Below, piece by piece: positions 1 to 10,941 of a DNA stretch of 64,000 bases (positions are counted from its first letter, which is position 1; each line of letters begins with the position of its first letter). The notes under the pieces are model-generated. The model had not been told where the DNA came from, made no database searches, and was given only the letters and a program-made list of their open reading frames with translations. A program made the position numbers and the translations under genes. The stretch is from Panopea generosa (Eukaryota; Mollusca; Bivalvia; Adapedonta; Hiatellidae), in assembly GCA_029582155.1 (NCBI GenBank), contig CM055895.1, positions 13,894,787-13,958,786 of the forward strand, in the 5' to 3' direction.

Positions 1-195
1 TTATCTTAACATATGTTGCAGACATTCCGGTCTGATTTATATTAACATAGATTGGAGACATTCCGATTTATCTTAACATGGTTTGCTGACATTCTGGTCA
101 GGTTTATCTTAACATGGGTTGCAAACATTTCTGTTTATCATGGCATGGGTGGCAGACATTCCGGTTTATAATAAAAATGGGTTGTTGGCATTCCA
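1..195. repeat. degenerate minisatellite, unit about 36-40 bp
   Basis: Four to five diverged copies of a unit containing GACATTCCGG followed by TTTATCTTAACATGGG. It begins at the window edge, so the array may extend to the left. It would lie in the intron downstream of the GPCR exon on the minus strand. Confidence 0.6.
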
Positions 196-209
196 GTGTA
201 ATTTCTTAC

Positions 210-369
210 CTTCCAGCGAATGCCGACGAGCCAGAAAATGGGGTACCAGCAACCACCATTATATTTGAAACAGCCAGTTGGACATGAAGTCTATGCCTGG
301 TACCAGACAATGGCTTGTCACGCAGAAATATCAGAATAGTCAACAGGTTTCCTAAAATACCCACCACTC
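210..369 (-). CDS. exon of a rhodopsin-family G-protein-coupled receptor (TM1-TM2)
   Basis: On the minus strand the open frame encodes GVVGILGNLLTILIFL, the class A GPCR TM1 signature with the conserved Gly-Asn, then a short basic loop (LRDKPLSGTRHRLH) and the start of TM2 (VQLAVSNIMVVAGTPF), where Leu-Ala-Val is typical and Ser-Asn stands where Ala-Asp is usual. The right-hand limit is a strong acceptor, a pyrimidine-rich tract ending TTTTCATTTCAG just before base 369. The left-hand limit is a consensus donor, AAG|GTAAGA, at 210/209, and the in-frame stop lies just inside that intron. The remaining transmembrane segments must lie beyond the left edge of the window. The ligand cannot be deduced; peptide-receptor-like families are plausible. 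Alternatively the exon may start further up, near 440, since the frame stays open there, but it then runs into valine-only repeat translation. Confidence 0.55.
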
Positions 370-439
370 CTGAAATGAAAATAAAAATACGTTTTTGTGA
401 ATCTAAAGGGAAACTGGTACATTCACTAACGCTTCCACT

Positions 440-930
440 ATCAGCACCAAAAAACACTAACACTACCACCACCACCACAACTATCACTACCACTACCGCT
501 AACACCACCACCAACAACACTACCACCACCACCCCAACTATCACTACCACTACCACTAACACCACCAACAGCAGCACTACCACCACTAGCCACTCCCCAA
601 AACCACTAATTACTACCACTACGACTACCTCAAACCACCAACACTACCTATTACCAGTATTACAACTGCCACCACCATCTTTTATTATAAACCCCCACCA
701 CTAACCACCACCAACACCACAAATCACCAGCAACACAACAAATCATTACCACTAACAATTCCTAGCACCACCAACCACTACTAACACCATTAATCATCAC
801 CAACACCACAAATCACCACCAACACCACAAATCACCACCAACATCATAAATCGCTACCAACACCACATATCACTACCACTAACAACGACCATCACCATTA
901 ACTATTACCTCTATCGCTACCGCTACCACC
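440..930. repeat. ACC/ACT trinucleotide-rich low-complexity array
   Basis: Nearly pure ACC, ACT and AAC triplets on the plus strand. It lies directly upstream (minus-strand sense) of the GPCR exon. Sub-repeats such as CACTAGCCACTCCCC recur in reverse complement at 13.7-13.96 kb. Long open frames across it are translation artefacts. Confidence 0.85.
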
Positions 931-1560
931 ATCATCAATAACCACTCCTGTTACCAGTTAATCTGCCACTGCCATTACTACTACCAACACCACTAACAAC
1001 TACCACTGCCATCGCCACTTACCATTACTTCTATACCCACTGCGACTGACGCCGCCATCAATAACCACTCCTGTTACCAGTTAATCTACCACTGCCATTA
1101 CTACAACCAACACCACTAACAACTACCACTGCCATCGCCACTTACCATTACTTCTATACCCACTGCGACTGACGCCGCCATCAATAACCACTCCTGTTAC
1201 CAGTTAATCTGCTACTGCCATTACTACTACCAACACCACTTACAACTACCACTGCCATCGCCACTTACCATTACTTCTATACCCACTGCGACTGACGCCG
1301 CCATCAATAACCACTCCTGTTACCAGTTAATCTGCCACTGCCGTTACTACTACCAACACCACTAACAACTACCACTGCCATCGCCACTTACCATTACTTC
1401 TATACCCACTGCGACTGACGCCGCCATCAATAACCACTCCTGTTACGAGTTAATCTACCACTGCCATTACTACTACCAACACAACTAACAACTACCACTG
1501 CCATCGCGACTTACCATTACTTCTATACCCACTTCGACTGTCGCCGCCATCAATAAGCGC
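930..1560. repeat. 123-bp tandem repeat, about five copies
   Basis: The marker ACCATTACTTCTATACCCAC recurs at 1021, 1144, 1267, 1390 and 1513, a constant spacing of 123 bp with very few differences between copies. The unit appears to be a higher-order amplification of the adjoining ACC-rich DNA. The low divergence indicates recent expansion. Confidence 0.92.
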
Positions 1561-1599
1561 TACTATTAATACACTTAATATACCACTACATCTACCATT

Positions 1600-1630
1600 A
1601 CAACAACAACAACAACAACAACAACAACCA
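1600..1630. repeat. (ACA)n microsatellite
   Basis: Uninterrupted ACA triplets, followed by more ACC-rich DNA up to about 1710. Confidence 0.85.
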
Positions 1631-1711
1631 TACTAACCTCTACCCCTACCGCCAATACTAACTATTACCCTACCACCACTACCACTTACCACTACAAACA
1701 CCACTAACAAC

Positions 1712-2013
1712 TGATTAAATTGACTGAATATTTAGCGTCATTTTTATGACAACGAGGGCTAACAGACGATCAGTTAACCTAACCACTGTTTCCTGGGATC
1801 CTGAAAGGTTAACCAGTTCTCGATCACACCCCATCTCCGCAAGTAACTGATAACTTCCCCACTTGAATCAGTGGTGAGAGACGAATGATTATGAGACACA
1901 ATGTCGTATATCAATCATCACAGAGACTGTTGCCGGGCGAGGGTGGGGTGTCGAAATCACGACACCTGGATTGATAGTCAGACGCGTAACCGACTGAGCT
2001 AATTGGGCCCGGC
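1712..2013 (-). mobile_element. tRNA-derived SINE, family 1
   Basis: Read on the minus strand it starts GCCGGGCCCAATTAGCTCAG (polymerase III A-box region TAGCTCAGTCGG), has a decayed B-box and then a body shared with the copies at 2830 and 15321, including ATTGATATACGACATTGTGT and GTTAACTGATCGTCTGTTAG. It ends in the family tail AAATATTCARTCAA. The decayed B-box suggests an old copy. Confidence 0.85.
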
Positions 2014-2059
2014 TTCAATTAGGAACAAAGTTAAATTGACGGCAGTGGAAGTGAAGTCA

Positions 2060-2550
2060 GTAAAACACAAATATGATTGACCGCATTCTACTGCAGCGTT
2101 TGTTCATTAATGTCTTTAGGATTAATTATAAATGGATATATTTGTATAGTGTAATAAACACAACGTGCCTTTGTTTTGAGGGGAAATGGTGTGCTCGAGT
2201 ACTGGGATGGGGTGTGTTCGAGTACTGGTTAACCTTTCAGGATCCCAGGAAACAGTGGTTACATTGTATATATATGCGACCGTATACATGTAGCGATGAG
2301 TGTTTGGTGCAAAGAGGGTTGGGGATATTGTTTAGCTGTTTAGTATTGCACTATAAGCATGTGGTTAGTGGTTACACTATTACTTTCCTCACTGCGATAT
2401 AACACATGCTCGCATCCAGTCTCACATTACTTCCATTTATCTGTAGCACCATCTTGTGTGTTTAAGTACTAATTAATTAAATCCGACTACAACGCATTAA
2501 GTAGTGTGATTTTTTCAATTCTGTTAATGTTTTTAGTCATAATAACAATA
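2060..2550 (-). mobile_element. solo relative of the 7.6-13.7 kb foldback unit
   Basis: Shares three blocks with the large palindrome, in the order expected for the reverse complement of its left half. They are CGCATTCTACTGCAG near 2082 (spacer), TTACTTTCCTCACTGCGATA near 2380 (a single 75-bp satellite monomer) and TTAATTAAATCCGACTACAA near 2470 (arm just outside the array). Only one monomer is present here, against about 13 per arm there. A fragment of SINE family 1 (CTCGAGTACTGG to CAGTGGTTAC) sits inside at about 2190-2262. Confidence 0.7.
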
Positions 2551-2829
2551 CTGTTGTTTTATTGCTAACTATCAGTAGGAATGAATTACAGCTGGATTTG
2601 ATTTCTTTTTAATATGCTTTTAACATGAAATGTACTTACACGTATTATATGAATAAACCCACTTAGCTGTTTGCCTTTACGATGATACGACTAGTGGTAC
2701 GACATAACTGGTTTTATTTTATGTCTCATACTCAAACGAACGCGTACATTTGCACGTCGTAACACGTTAATTTCATTAAGTGTTTTGATATTAAACTTAA
2801 GTTATAACTTACAGTGTTTTTTATATCAA

Positions 2830-3106
2830 GCCGGCTCAGTCGGTTATGCGTCTGACTATCAATCCAGGGGGTCGAATCTCCGGCCGGCAACAGTCTCCGT
2901 GATAACTGATATACGACATTGTGTCTCATTATCATACGTCTCTCACCGCTGATTCAAGTGAAGAAGTAATCAATTACTTGCGGAGATGGGGTGTGTTCGA
3001 GTACTGGTTAACCTTTCAGGATCCCAAGAAACAGTAGTTAGGTAAACTGATCGTCTGTTAGCCCTCGACGGCATAAAAATTACGCAAAATATTCAATCAA
3101 TCAATT
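2830..3106 (+). mobile_element. tRNA-derived SINE, family 1
   Basis: Same body as the copies at 1712 and 15321, plus orientation. The tRNA head is shortened: about 8 bases are missing after GCCGG, so the A-box reads GGCTCAGTCGG without its usual lead-in. The tail is ATTCAATCAATCAATT. The copy is probably defective for transcription. Confidence 0.88.
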
Positions 3107-4242
3107 CTTATATTGAAGGCTTAATAAAGAACACTGCTAGATAAATCACATGTTTACGCTAACATTGAATTCACAAATATGTTCACTCGTAATATAAAGT
3201 GAAAGTCAGTTTCTATATCTTGTGGATTATAAAATGTACTGACACTATCTTTAATTTCTTGCAATTCTATTTGATTATGAGTTAATGTGTCGATAGCTGA
3301 AATTTTGGTCAAAATGTTCTCATCTTTTGTTAGCAGATTCCATATATCCAGCACAGTTTTGAAATATTTATACATAGCCAAAACTCGGTTATTGTTTGGC
3401 ATTTCTGGATACAATAATCGGTTACTATTAACAAGAACACGTTTTAAAGGAAACACGACAATTTCGATAATTATTCACTTACAAATATTTCTGAATTTTA
3501 TAAATCTACATTACGATTGCAGATATGAAGTAAGAATACCTCAATATGTCGAGAGACACTAAATTTTACCGATATGAAAAAGTCCAAAAATATACGAGGT
3601 GTGTTAAAAAATACGTGGACTTTTTAAATAATTTCTAAACTTGCAGGTTATTTTTTATAAAATTTAATATACATAAGAACTGTTACGTCTACGCATAACT
3701 TATGTGACGGTACTAGTTAAAAAAGTGTTTAATAATTTTCTTAATCTGGATTTCGTACATTAATACTTGTATGACATGTCAAACGTTGCACTATTTTTCT
3801 TTTTTACATTTGTATTCAATTTACATATATTTCTATTGTATTTTGTTACATTTCTATTATATATTTGCTAATTTGTATTTAGTAAATCCTGATTTACATT
3901 GCATATTATTTCATTTCTATTCTATATTTAGGTATCAATATTTTTTATATGGTTACGCATATACCGTCACAGGTGTAAATGATAAGTGAACACGAGCATG
4001 ACAAATATCAACATTGCCGAGTGTCCCTTTTAAGTGTTGCTATGGTGATCATTTCAAACATAATGTATATACAATTGTATTCCACACGTCTATACCACGC
4101 AATGTCTAGTGACACTCAGCATTGTTTATAAATTCATAAAGAATCAACGCATTTAGATTCAAACCGGCGGAGCTGAATTTCAGTCCGATGCAAGGTATTG
4201 TTTGATAAGCTATTATCTCATTTGATCTTAGGTGTGTGATCC
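3107..4242. other. AT-rich interval without a recognised gene
   Basis: A minus-strand open stretch of 100 codons at 3154-3456 has no recognisable domain. At about 3596 the sequence CGAGGTGTGTTAAAAAATACGTGG resembles a mariner-type terminal repeat, but no partner end is visible. Nothing else is supported. Confidence 0.4.
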
Positions 4243-4565
4243 AGCCCAATTGGCTCAGTCGGTAGAGCACGATGCTTCTAGTCTCTGGTTGCGGGTTCGA
4301 TTCCCGGGAAGTAAAATACTATCAGTCGTTTGGATTGGACTTTAAACCGAGGACCTTCATGGCGGTGCTATGCATCGAGCACGTTAAAGAACCTGAAGAA
4401 ACTTACGACGGGGTTCTATCTGTATTTTTCACTGTTCCCAAAAACCTACTTCTTGGGGCAACGCCCATATGGAAAACCGGTGGTGATGTAATATAACAAT
4501 ACACCATACACTTTCTCGCCTTTGTTGTGTACATGTGTAATTAAATTATGCAATATAAGTAAATC
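4243..4565 (+). mobile_element. tRNA-derived SINE, family 2
   Basis: The tRNA-like head has A-box TGGCTCAGTCGG and B-box GGGTTCGATTCCC, correctly spaced. The body carries the GAGCACGTTAAAGAACC motif that I recall from many marine invertebrate SINE/LINE tails. Its 3' part (CGCCTTTGTTGTGTACATGT) recurs in inverted orientation at 6683-6745. It is not an intact tRNA gene because the head has no well-paired acceptor stem. Confidence 0.75.
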
Positions 4566-5039
4566 ACAAAGGATTTGCACATCTGCCTTAACACCTTCCT
4601 GTGCGCCAATGTAACGTTATATACTCACCCTGATTAGTAAGCCCGTTATTTAAAACGCGTGTGAATAATTTTCCAAATGGGCTAAGTAATGTGTTTATGT
4701 GATTCTGCTATAATTACCAACATTATCCATATTGTCTTTTTACGTAACAGCATAATGAAACTGGGAAATAACCGAGTTTGAAAATCTTATTGAATATCGA
4801 GAGCAAATACAGTTAATTGACATCTTTACTATATTAAAAACTCATCTACAAGTAGGTATTGGCCACTTCACTTGTTTGGTTTCAGTTGTTTAATATGTAT
4901 AATGAATGAATCTATGTTTCCCTATAAAACATAATATGTATAATGTTAAATGTCACTTCACTTAAATAACGGGTAAAGCATTTTTTCTTCATTTAATCAG
5001 AAATGTATATAAGAAAACGATAAATGCTCCTTGAAAATA

Positions 5040-6660
5040 AAAACAGAACATATATTGTATTAGGATTTGTACAAAGTACATCATCATAATATATACAATA
5101 AAAATTATACAATCAATATTAACATATAGTCACTTAACAGCAATGCTTCAGTTCATTAGAGTATATAACAAAATATTTAATGAATGTTTATCAATGAAAT
5201 GAGAATGAACACTATGCTTAAACAGCACTGTTTTTTTCTAATTTCTAATGCCTCTTGTATATATATTTTGAAATAGTATATAATATGGTTTTATTATGTG
5301 AGTTAGGTAACTCTAAAAATTTGAACACAGAAGGTCTTTGATAGTAATACTTTTTCAAATACTGTTTTCGTAAATAATTAAAACAGGGACATATACATAC
5401 GAAATGAATCTCATCTTCTATATCCCTTGAATTGCAACATAAACAATATCTTACATTTTTTGGAAGTTTATAAATTTCGAGTACTGAACTTTTTTTCTAC
5501 TGATCCAAATCACTGTCGAATGAAATTGTAGATAAGTTTTGTTTAAAAATAATTGGAATACTTTGGATTTACAAAACGATTATTCTCAAACACAAAAATG
5601 AATCCATAATCATTTAACATGGTTTTAATATTTGATACCCAGTTCTTACAGCTTCTATTACAGTCATATAGCCCCTGTTCATATAGTTTTTTTATCAATA
5701 TATTATCCATATTAATAACTTTACGCCAATAGCTTATGATCCTTACATATCGTGATATATATAATGGATATCGCAAAAGCTCTCCATACACACCCATGAT
5801 ACAAATATTTAATCTAACATTCAATAAACGTTGTAAACAGAACTTTAAATGTATTCCTTCGATTACCTTCGACTTGGTATATCCCCAAATTCGCATAACT
5901 TAAAATAGAACCAACGAATGCATCAAACAACTGGCATAGGAGTTTTGGCTTAAACTGGATTTTTTACAATTAAATAAGAGGGTATTAAAAGCTTTCAAAG
6001 CTTTGCCCACCAAATATTCCTGATTTAAATTAGAATTACTAGTATAATTAAATATTGTTCCAAGATAATTAAAATCGTCAACAACTTCAATCATTTCTTT
6101 GTTATAAGTCCAAGATTCATTGGGTAACAACTCACCACGTTTTCTAAATACCATTATTTTTGTTTTCAGCGTATTTACTTTCAAGACTCAATTATTACAA
6201 TAAGCATGCAAACGGTTTAGATTATTATGAAGGAGATTTTCCTAAAATAGCCATGTCGTCCGAAAAAAGTAACATAATCAAAACAATACCATCAGTATTC
6301 AATCCTGAATCAACAGTTCCAAGCATTATGCAAAGATAGAAAAGGTTTACGCGAGATTACCTCCCCTTGTCTCAACCCGCAGCATATTCAAAATAATCAG
6401 ACTATTACAAGTCTTTACACATGATTTAACCTTCTGATACATGTCCTTAATAATACGTAGAAGTTTACTCCCATACCAAGCTTATACAATTTTAGCATTC
6501 TATATATACTACCGAAACACTTCTTCATGTCAACGAAAACAACGTTTATTACCATATAAATAATTCTGGCTAATTGACATTAACACAAATATAGCATCAA
6601 CTGTTGACCGCCCTTTACGAAATACAAAGATGATAATGTGTGTTGCGGATATTACTGAGG
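5040..6660 (-). mobile_element. decayed non-LTR retrotransposon (LINE), reverse transcriptase and C-terminal region
   Basis: Minus-strand translation gives LINE reverse transcriptase motifs in order: FVFRKGRSTVDAIFV near 6610 (GFR motif), a GLRQGE-like block near 6385, and FFSDDMA near 6260 (the catalytic YADD box, with Ser for the usual aromatic/Ala context). KTKIMVFRKRGE then DDFNYLGTIF lie near 6050-6160 and LKFCLQRLLNVR near 5850. A C-terminal Cys-X2-Cys and EDEIHF block lies near 5430-5470. The 3' UTR probably runs to about 5040. Several stops and frameshifts separate these pieces (open runs at 5900-6184 and 5543-5896), so it is dead. The same subfamily occurs at 17590-18990. Confidence 0.85.
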
Positions 6661-6682
6661 TGTTAGGGCGATGTGCGAACCG

Positions 6683-6745
6683 TCAGTGAAATACTTATAT
6701 TGCATAATTTTATTATACATGTACACAACAAAGGCGAAAAATTGT
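6683..6745 (-). repeat. inverted copy of the SINE family 2 3' end
   Basis: The reverse complement matches 4505-4565 over about 60 bp (CGCCTTTGTTGTGTACATGT, then a TTATGCAATATAAGTA block). It lies between the two head-to-head LINE fragments. Confidence 0.7.
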
Positions 6746-7430
6746 ATGGCTTATTTATTGATTTCGCAAAAGCATTTGATTACATAGTACGTACTTATTT
6801 ATGATATAAATTGATAAAATTGGGTTTAAGGGGAACATTTTAATGTGTTTTTATATTGCTACATAACGATCAAGGTAAAATACTGCAATGAATTAAGCAA
6901 GTATTAAAGGTGCGTACATGATGTGTGTAAGAGTTAAATTTTATCACCATGTTTAGTAATAATTTGGAAAATATATTTTTAATTCAAGTTTTGATGGTAT
7001 TGATATTATGGATTGATACATATTACTTATAAATGATCGAATATGTAATTTTGAAATGATAGAGAAGATGATTTTCATTTTATTTTATAATTATTTGGTG
7101 ACTTGAGAAGAAAATATATTGAACGATATTACTGAGCCAGACCGGAAATGTTAAAACTTGTAAACCTGAAAAAAAAACTTTTCACAAAGTTCAATTTTAG
7201 AAACAAAATTCTGTTTTTATAGTGATTAATGAAATGGTTAGTGTTGCCTTTTTCGTGCCAGAACAAAAACAACGGCACACATTATCTTAAACTGTATTAA
7301 AACTAAATAAACGTATTAGTTACATTGCAGAGTATTATGTTTATTAACTTTTTATGTTTATTAACTTTTGGGATAAAATACCTACAGCCTTACTGGGATA
7401 TCATGATACCTGTACTCTTTAGCTAAACAT
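6735..7430 (+). mobile_element. heavily decayed LINE reverse transcriptase fragment
   Basis: The plus strand encodes LYGLFIDFAKAFDYI, then KLIKLGLRG, the reverse transcriptase A-motif region with the catalytic Asp. A weak NNLENIF block resembling the FLNDLE motif follows near 6960. Beyond about 7000 the similarity fades. The copy lies head to head with the minus-strand LINE at 5040-6660. Confidence 0.65.
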
Positions 7431-7469
7431 TTATTACATTTGAAAATTGTGTTGTCATATTATGTATGT

Positions 7470-7612
7470 ACGGTCAAACCTGTGTTGGTGGTCACCTCTA
7501 TTAATCAGCCACTTGTCTCAAGCTGTCATATGATATATTTCCCATTTCTACGCTTTCAGAGCAAATGCACCTGTATTAAGCAACAACCTGTCTTAAAAGG
7601 CCACTTTTTCGT
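7470..7612 (+). mobile_element. fragment of a TA-flanked MITE (CAGTCAAACC family)
   Basis: Begins TA-CGGTCAAACCTGTGTTGGTGG and contains the sub-terminal repeat CCTGTCTTAAAAGGCCAC. The right end is lost where the palindrome begins. The complete reference copy is at 36880-37040. Confidence 0.65.
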
Positions 7613-7784
7613 TTAACCCTTTATTCCATATGGACACATTTGAACACCTGACGAGCAATCAGAACAGATTCTGCACTGTTTTCTGCTCTATCAGATTAAA
7701 TAGGTAAAATATATCTATTCATGGAAATTGGCTATTTTCAGTTTGGAAGAGTCCATTTAAAATGCATATGGAGTAAAGAATTAA
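7613..7784. mobile_element. TTAA-flanked MITE (CCTTTACTCCATA family), left copy
   Basis: Termini TTAACCCTTTATTCCATATG and CATATGGAGTAAAGAATTAA are inverted repeats, with TTAA at both edges. The core includes GAGCAATCAGAACAGATTCTGC. A relative lies at 58068-58299. TTAA duplication is the habit of piggyBac-like elements, so it is probably a piggyBac-type MITE. Confidence 0.7.
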
Positions 7785-9391
7785 TAGAGAATGTCATGAT
7801 CGCGCGTAAATTGGATGAGGAAGAGAAAAACATTATTGGAAATGCATGAAAGCTTCTCAACAGCTACATATGTAAAATACAACGTAATACCATACAAAAC
7901 CTTCAGCATTATATCATAACATCATATCATAACATGTCAGAGTGGAGTAAAGTATTACTTCATACCAATATGTTTCAGGTTAAATATTAATACCATGTAA
8001 TGTTACATGCTCAACTCATGGCATGTGTCATACTTAATGTCATGCGATTATGTCGTGTTCCATAATGCTTTTTCTTGTTTTATTTTGTGTTTATTTCCTT
8101 TTTCTTCTCTCTTCGTATAATATTTTAGAAATCCTTGTAACAAAGGGAAATAAAGAGTTTAAATAAACCTGATGAAGTTTGGACTAGCAAACACTAACAT
8201 AGTATTCTATTTAAAATGTCTTTATTTTCGTGTTTGAACTATTTTTTTTAAACATCAACAATTGAGTTAATTCAGTGAATCAAATACATGTCTATACATA
8301 TGTGGTACTAAATGCGCCTGAATATAGTTCCAAATTTGATTGATGAATTTAAAACAAAACGAATGTAGTGTGTATGTAAACTGTCAATCGAAGCTGTAGA
8401 TATTTTTCTTCGGAAAAAAACATGGCAAATAAGGTAAGGTGGTATAATTTAATTTTAGAAAAATTTCGATGAAATAAATCAGTTATTTGGCTTATGTGAC
8501 AATATGTGAGGTAAGTCCAATAATAGGGGACGAGGGGATAATAACAAACCAAATAACAAAAAGTTGTTAAAAGTTAGAATAACAACATATAATGCAGGTG
8601 TGTATGTTGAACAAGGTACATGTGCGTGTAGATATCACATGTATACTTGCATCTGTTGATACGTTAAATAATAAAATATTGTAGCAGTTAAGAAACATTT
8701 ATATAATAGTTTGCTGTGAAGGGAGAGGGTACTGGACGTGTAATGTGAAAACATTTTTTGAATAACTTTGGTTTAAATTATATATTTGAAATTATTCACA
8801 TAGCAAAAATTGATATGGACACACGAGAATGTCGAAATGTCCGACTCTTGCTAATGCATCTAATCGATCTTTACATCCATGGACATATAAATATTTGATT
8901 ATTTTAAATGTTTTCACATTACGAGTCAAATACATTTGTAAATCGGTTGGGCATTATTTTTGTTGAAAATGCATGAAATCATTTTTTTTTAATATAATTC
9001 CGTTAATTGCTTTAAGCGTATTGACAATAGCATATTTACTGGTAACTGACTCTAGCAATGAACGGCAGCTGTATTTAAATTCTTTGATTAAAGGAAGTAA
9101 CGGAATTAAAAGAAATCACACTACGCAGTACATTTAGAAATCGATGGACGGGAGAGGAAGTATGATTTAGTCTCATTTGTTCCAGCCTAATATAAAAACC
9201 CTTTTTCAAGATATTTTGCAAATGGACAGGTGGGTGGGGTTACGGGGTCTGAGAGAGAAATATTGGAATACATATTTTCAAATTGTCTCCTGCAATCTTC
9301 AAACTTTCTGATGTTACAGCTTTTTACATTATTCAATGCGTTGTGATCGGATTTAATTAATTAAAGTTATAAGACGGTTTCGTAGACAAAA

Positions 9392-10362
9392 TGAGTGTGA
9401 TATATGTATGTATGTGATTATGGATGTGAGTGTGTGATATCGCAGTGAGGAAAGTAATACACTACCAATGAGTGCGATATATGTTTATGTGATTATGGAT
9501 GTGAGTGTGTGATATCGCAGTGAGGAAACTAATACACGACCAATAAGTGCGATATGTATTTATGTGATTATGGATGTGAGTGTGTGATATCGCAGTGAGG
9601 AAAGTTATACACTATCAATGAGTGTAATATATGTGTTTATGTGATTATGGATGTGAGTCTGTGATATCGCAGTGAGGAAAGTAATACACGACCAATAAGT
9701 GTGATATATGTGCTTATGTGATTATGGAAGTGAATTGTGATATCCCAGTGAGGAAAGTAATACACGACCAATAAGTGTGATATATTTGTTTATGTGATTA
9801 TGGATGTGAGTCTGTGATATCGCAGCGAGGAAAGTAATACACGGCCAATAAGTGTGATATATGTGTTTATTTGATTATGGATGTGAGTGTGTGATATCGC
9901 AGTGAGGAAAGTAATACACTACCAATGGGTGTGATATGTATATATGTGATTATGGATGTGAGTGTGTGATATCGCAGTGAGGAAAGTAATACACGACAAA
10001 TAAGTGTGATATATGTATTTATGTGATTATGGATGTGAGTGTGTGATATCGCAGTGAGGAAAGTAATACACGACCAATAAGTGTGATATATGTGTTTATG
10101 TGATTATGGATGTGAGTGTGTGATATCGCAGTAAGGAAAGTAATACACGACCAATAAGTGTGATATATGTGTTTATGGATGTGAGTGTGTGATATCGCAG
10201 TGAGGAAAGTAATACACGACCAATAAGTCTGATATATGTATTTATGTGATTATGAATGTGAGTGTGTGATATCGCAGAGAGGAAAGTAATACACGACCAA
10301 TAAGTGTGATATATGTATTTATGTGATTATGGATGTGAGTGTGTAAGTAATACACGAATAAT
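9392..10362 (+). repeat. 75-bp minisatellite, left-arm array (about 13 copies)
   Basis: The marker GATATCGCAGTGAGGAAAG recurs at 9436, 9511, 9586 and onward with about 75-bp spacing. Variation is mostly point changes (CTACCAATGAG or CGACCAATAAG). It is mirrored by the array at 10942-11952. Confidence 0.95.
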
Positions 10363-10941
10363 AAATGTAACTACATACTTATAATGCAAACAGCTGAACA
10401 ATATCTTATTACACGAATATCAGTACCCCTGATTATTTATTTTCAGATATTTGCTCTGCGTCCCTTGCCACCCCTCACACTCCATGCGGCTCTACTGTCA
10501 CTGAACACTCAGATTCTCGCGCCCTCAGTCGTCTGTGCACCGCAATCTCATCACTGCATACGGTCACATATATTATACCGCTTCCTCTTAAAACAAAGAC
10601 TCATCCTGTCTTTAACATTATCCAAACAAAGACATTAATAATCAATTTTAATGACATTTCTGAACAAAGACTGCAGTAGAATGCGATCAATTATTAGTCG
10701 GAGCCGACTCTATTTGGATTTCGGAGGTATTCACTGGAGTTATGTAATATAGCGAACAGTAATTATTTCAATGGGTGAATAATGTATTGTTAGTATGATT
10801 AACATACGATTTTTATATGCTGATAATTATAAGAGATTATATATAAGTGAACAAAAACATGCTTTGTTATAATAGTTTGCTTGCAGAGGCGTAGCTTCTT
10901 TAAGGCCAAGAAGACCTGGGCCTTCACATTTTTTTGAAAAA
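10363..10941. other. spacer of the foldback unit
   Basis: About 580 bp of unique-looking DNA between the arms, with no convincing coding region. It holds GACTGCAGTAGAATGCG (shared inverted with 2082) and, near 10885, CAGAGGCGTAGCTTCTTTAAGG, which resembles the end of the element at 40312-40755. Confidence 0.6.

Noticed and set aside
370-619. Extension of the GPCR frame into a valine-rich N-terminus
   Set aside because: The frame is open only because GTG/GTT repeats contain no stops. A strong acceptor at 370/369 gives a better exon start.
3154-3456. Minus-strand ORF of 100 codons with a FHFIL-like end resembling LINE C-termini
   Set aside because: The similarity is limited to a few residues and no flanking LINE motifs were found.
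4243-4320. Functional tRNA gene
   Set aside because: A- and B-boxes are present, but there is no paired acceptor stem and the sequence continues into a SINE body. The same applies to 2830, 28662 and 33258; 15321 pairs at the stem but is clearly a SINE with target duplications.
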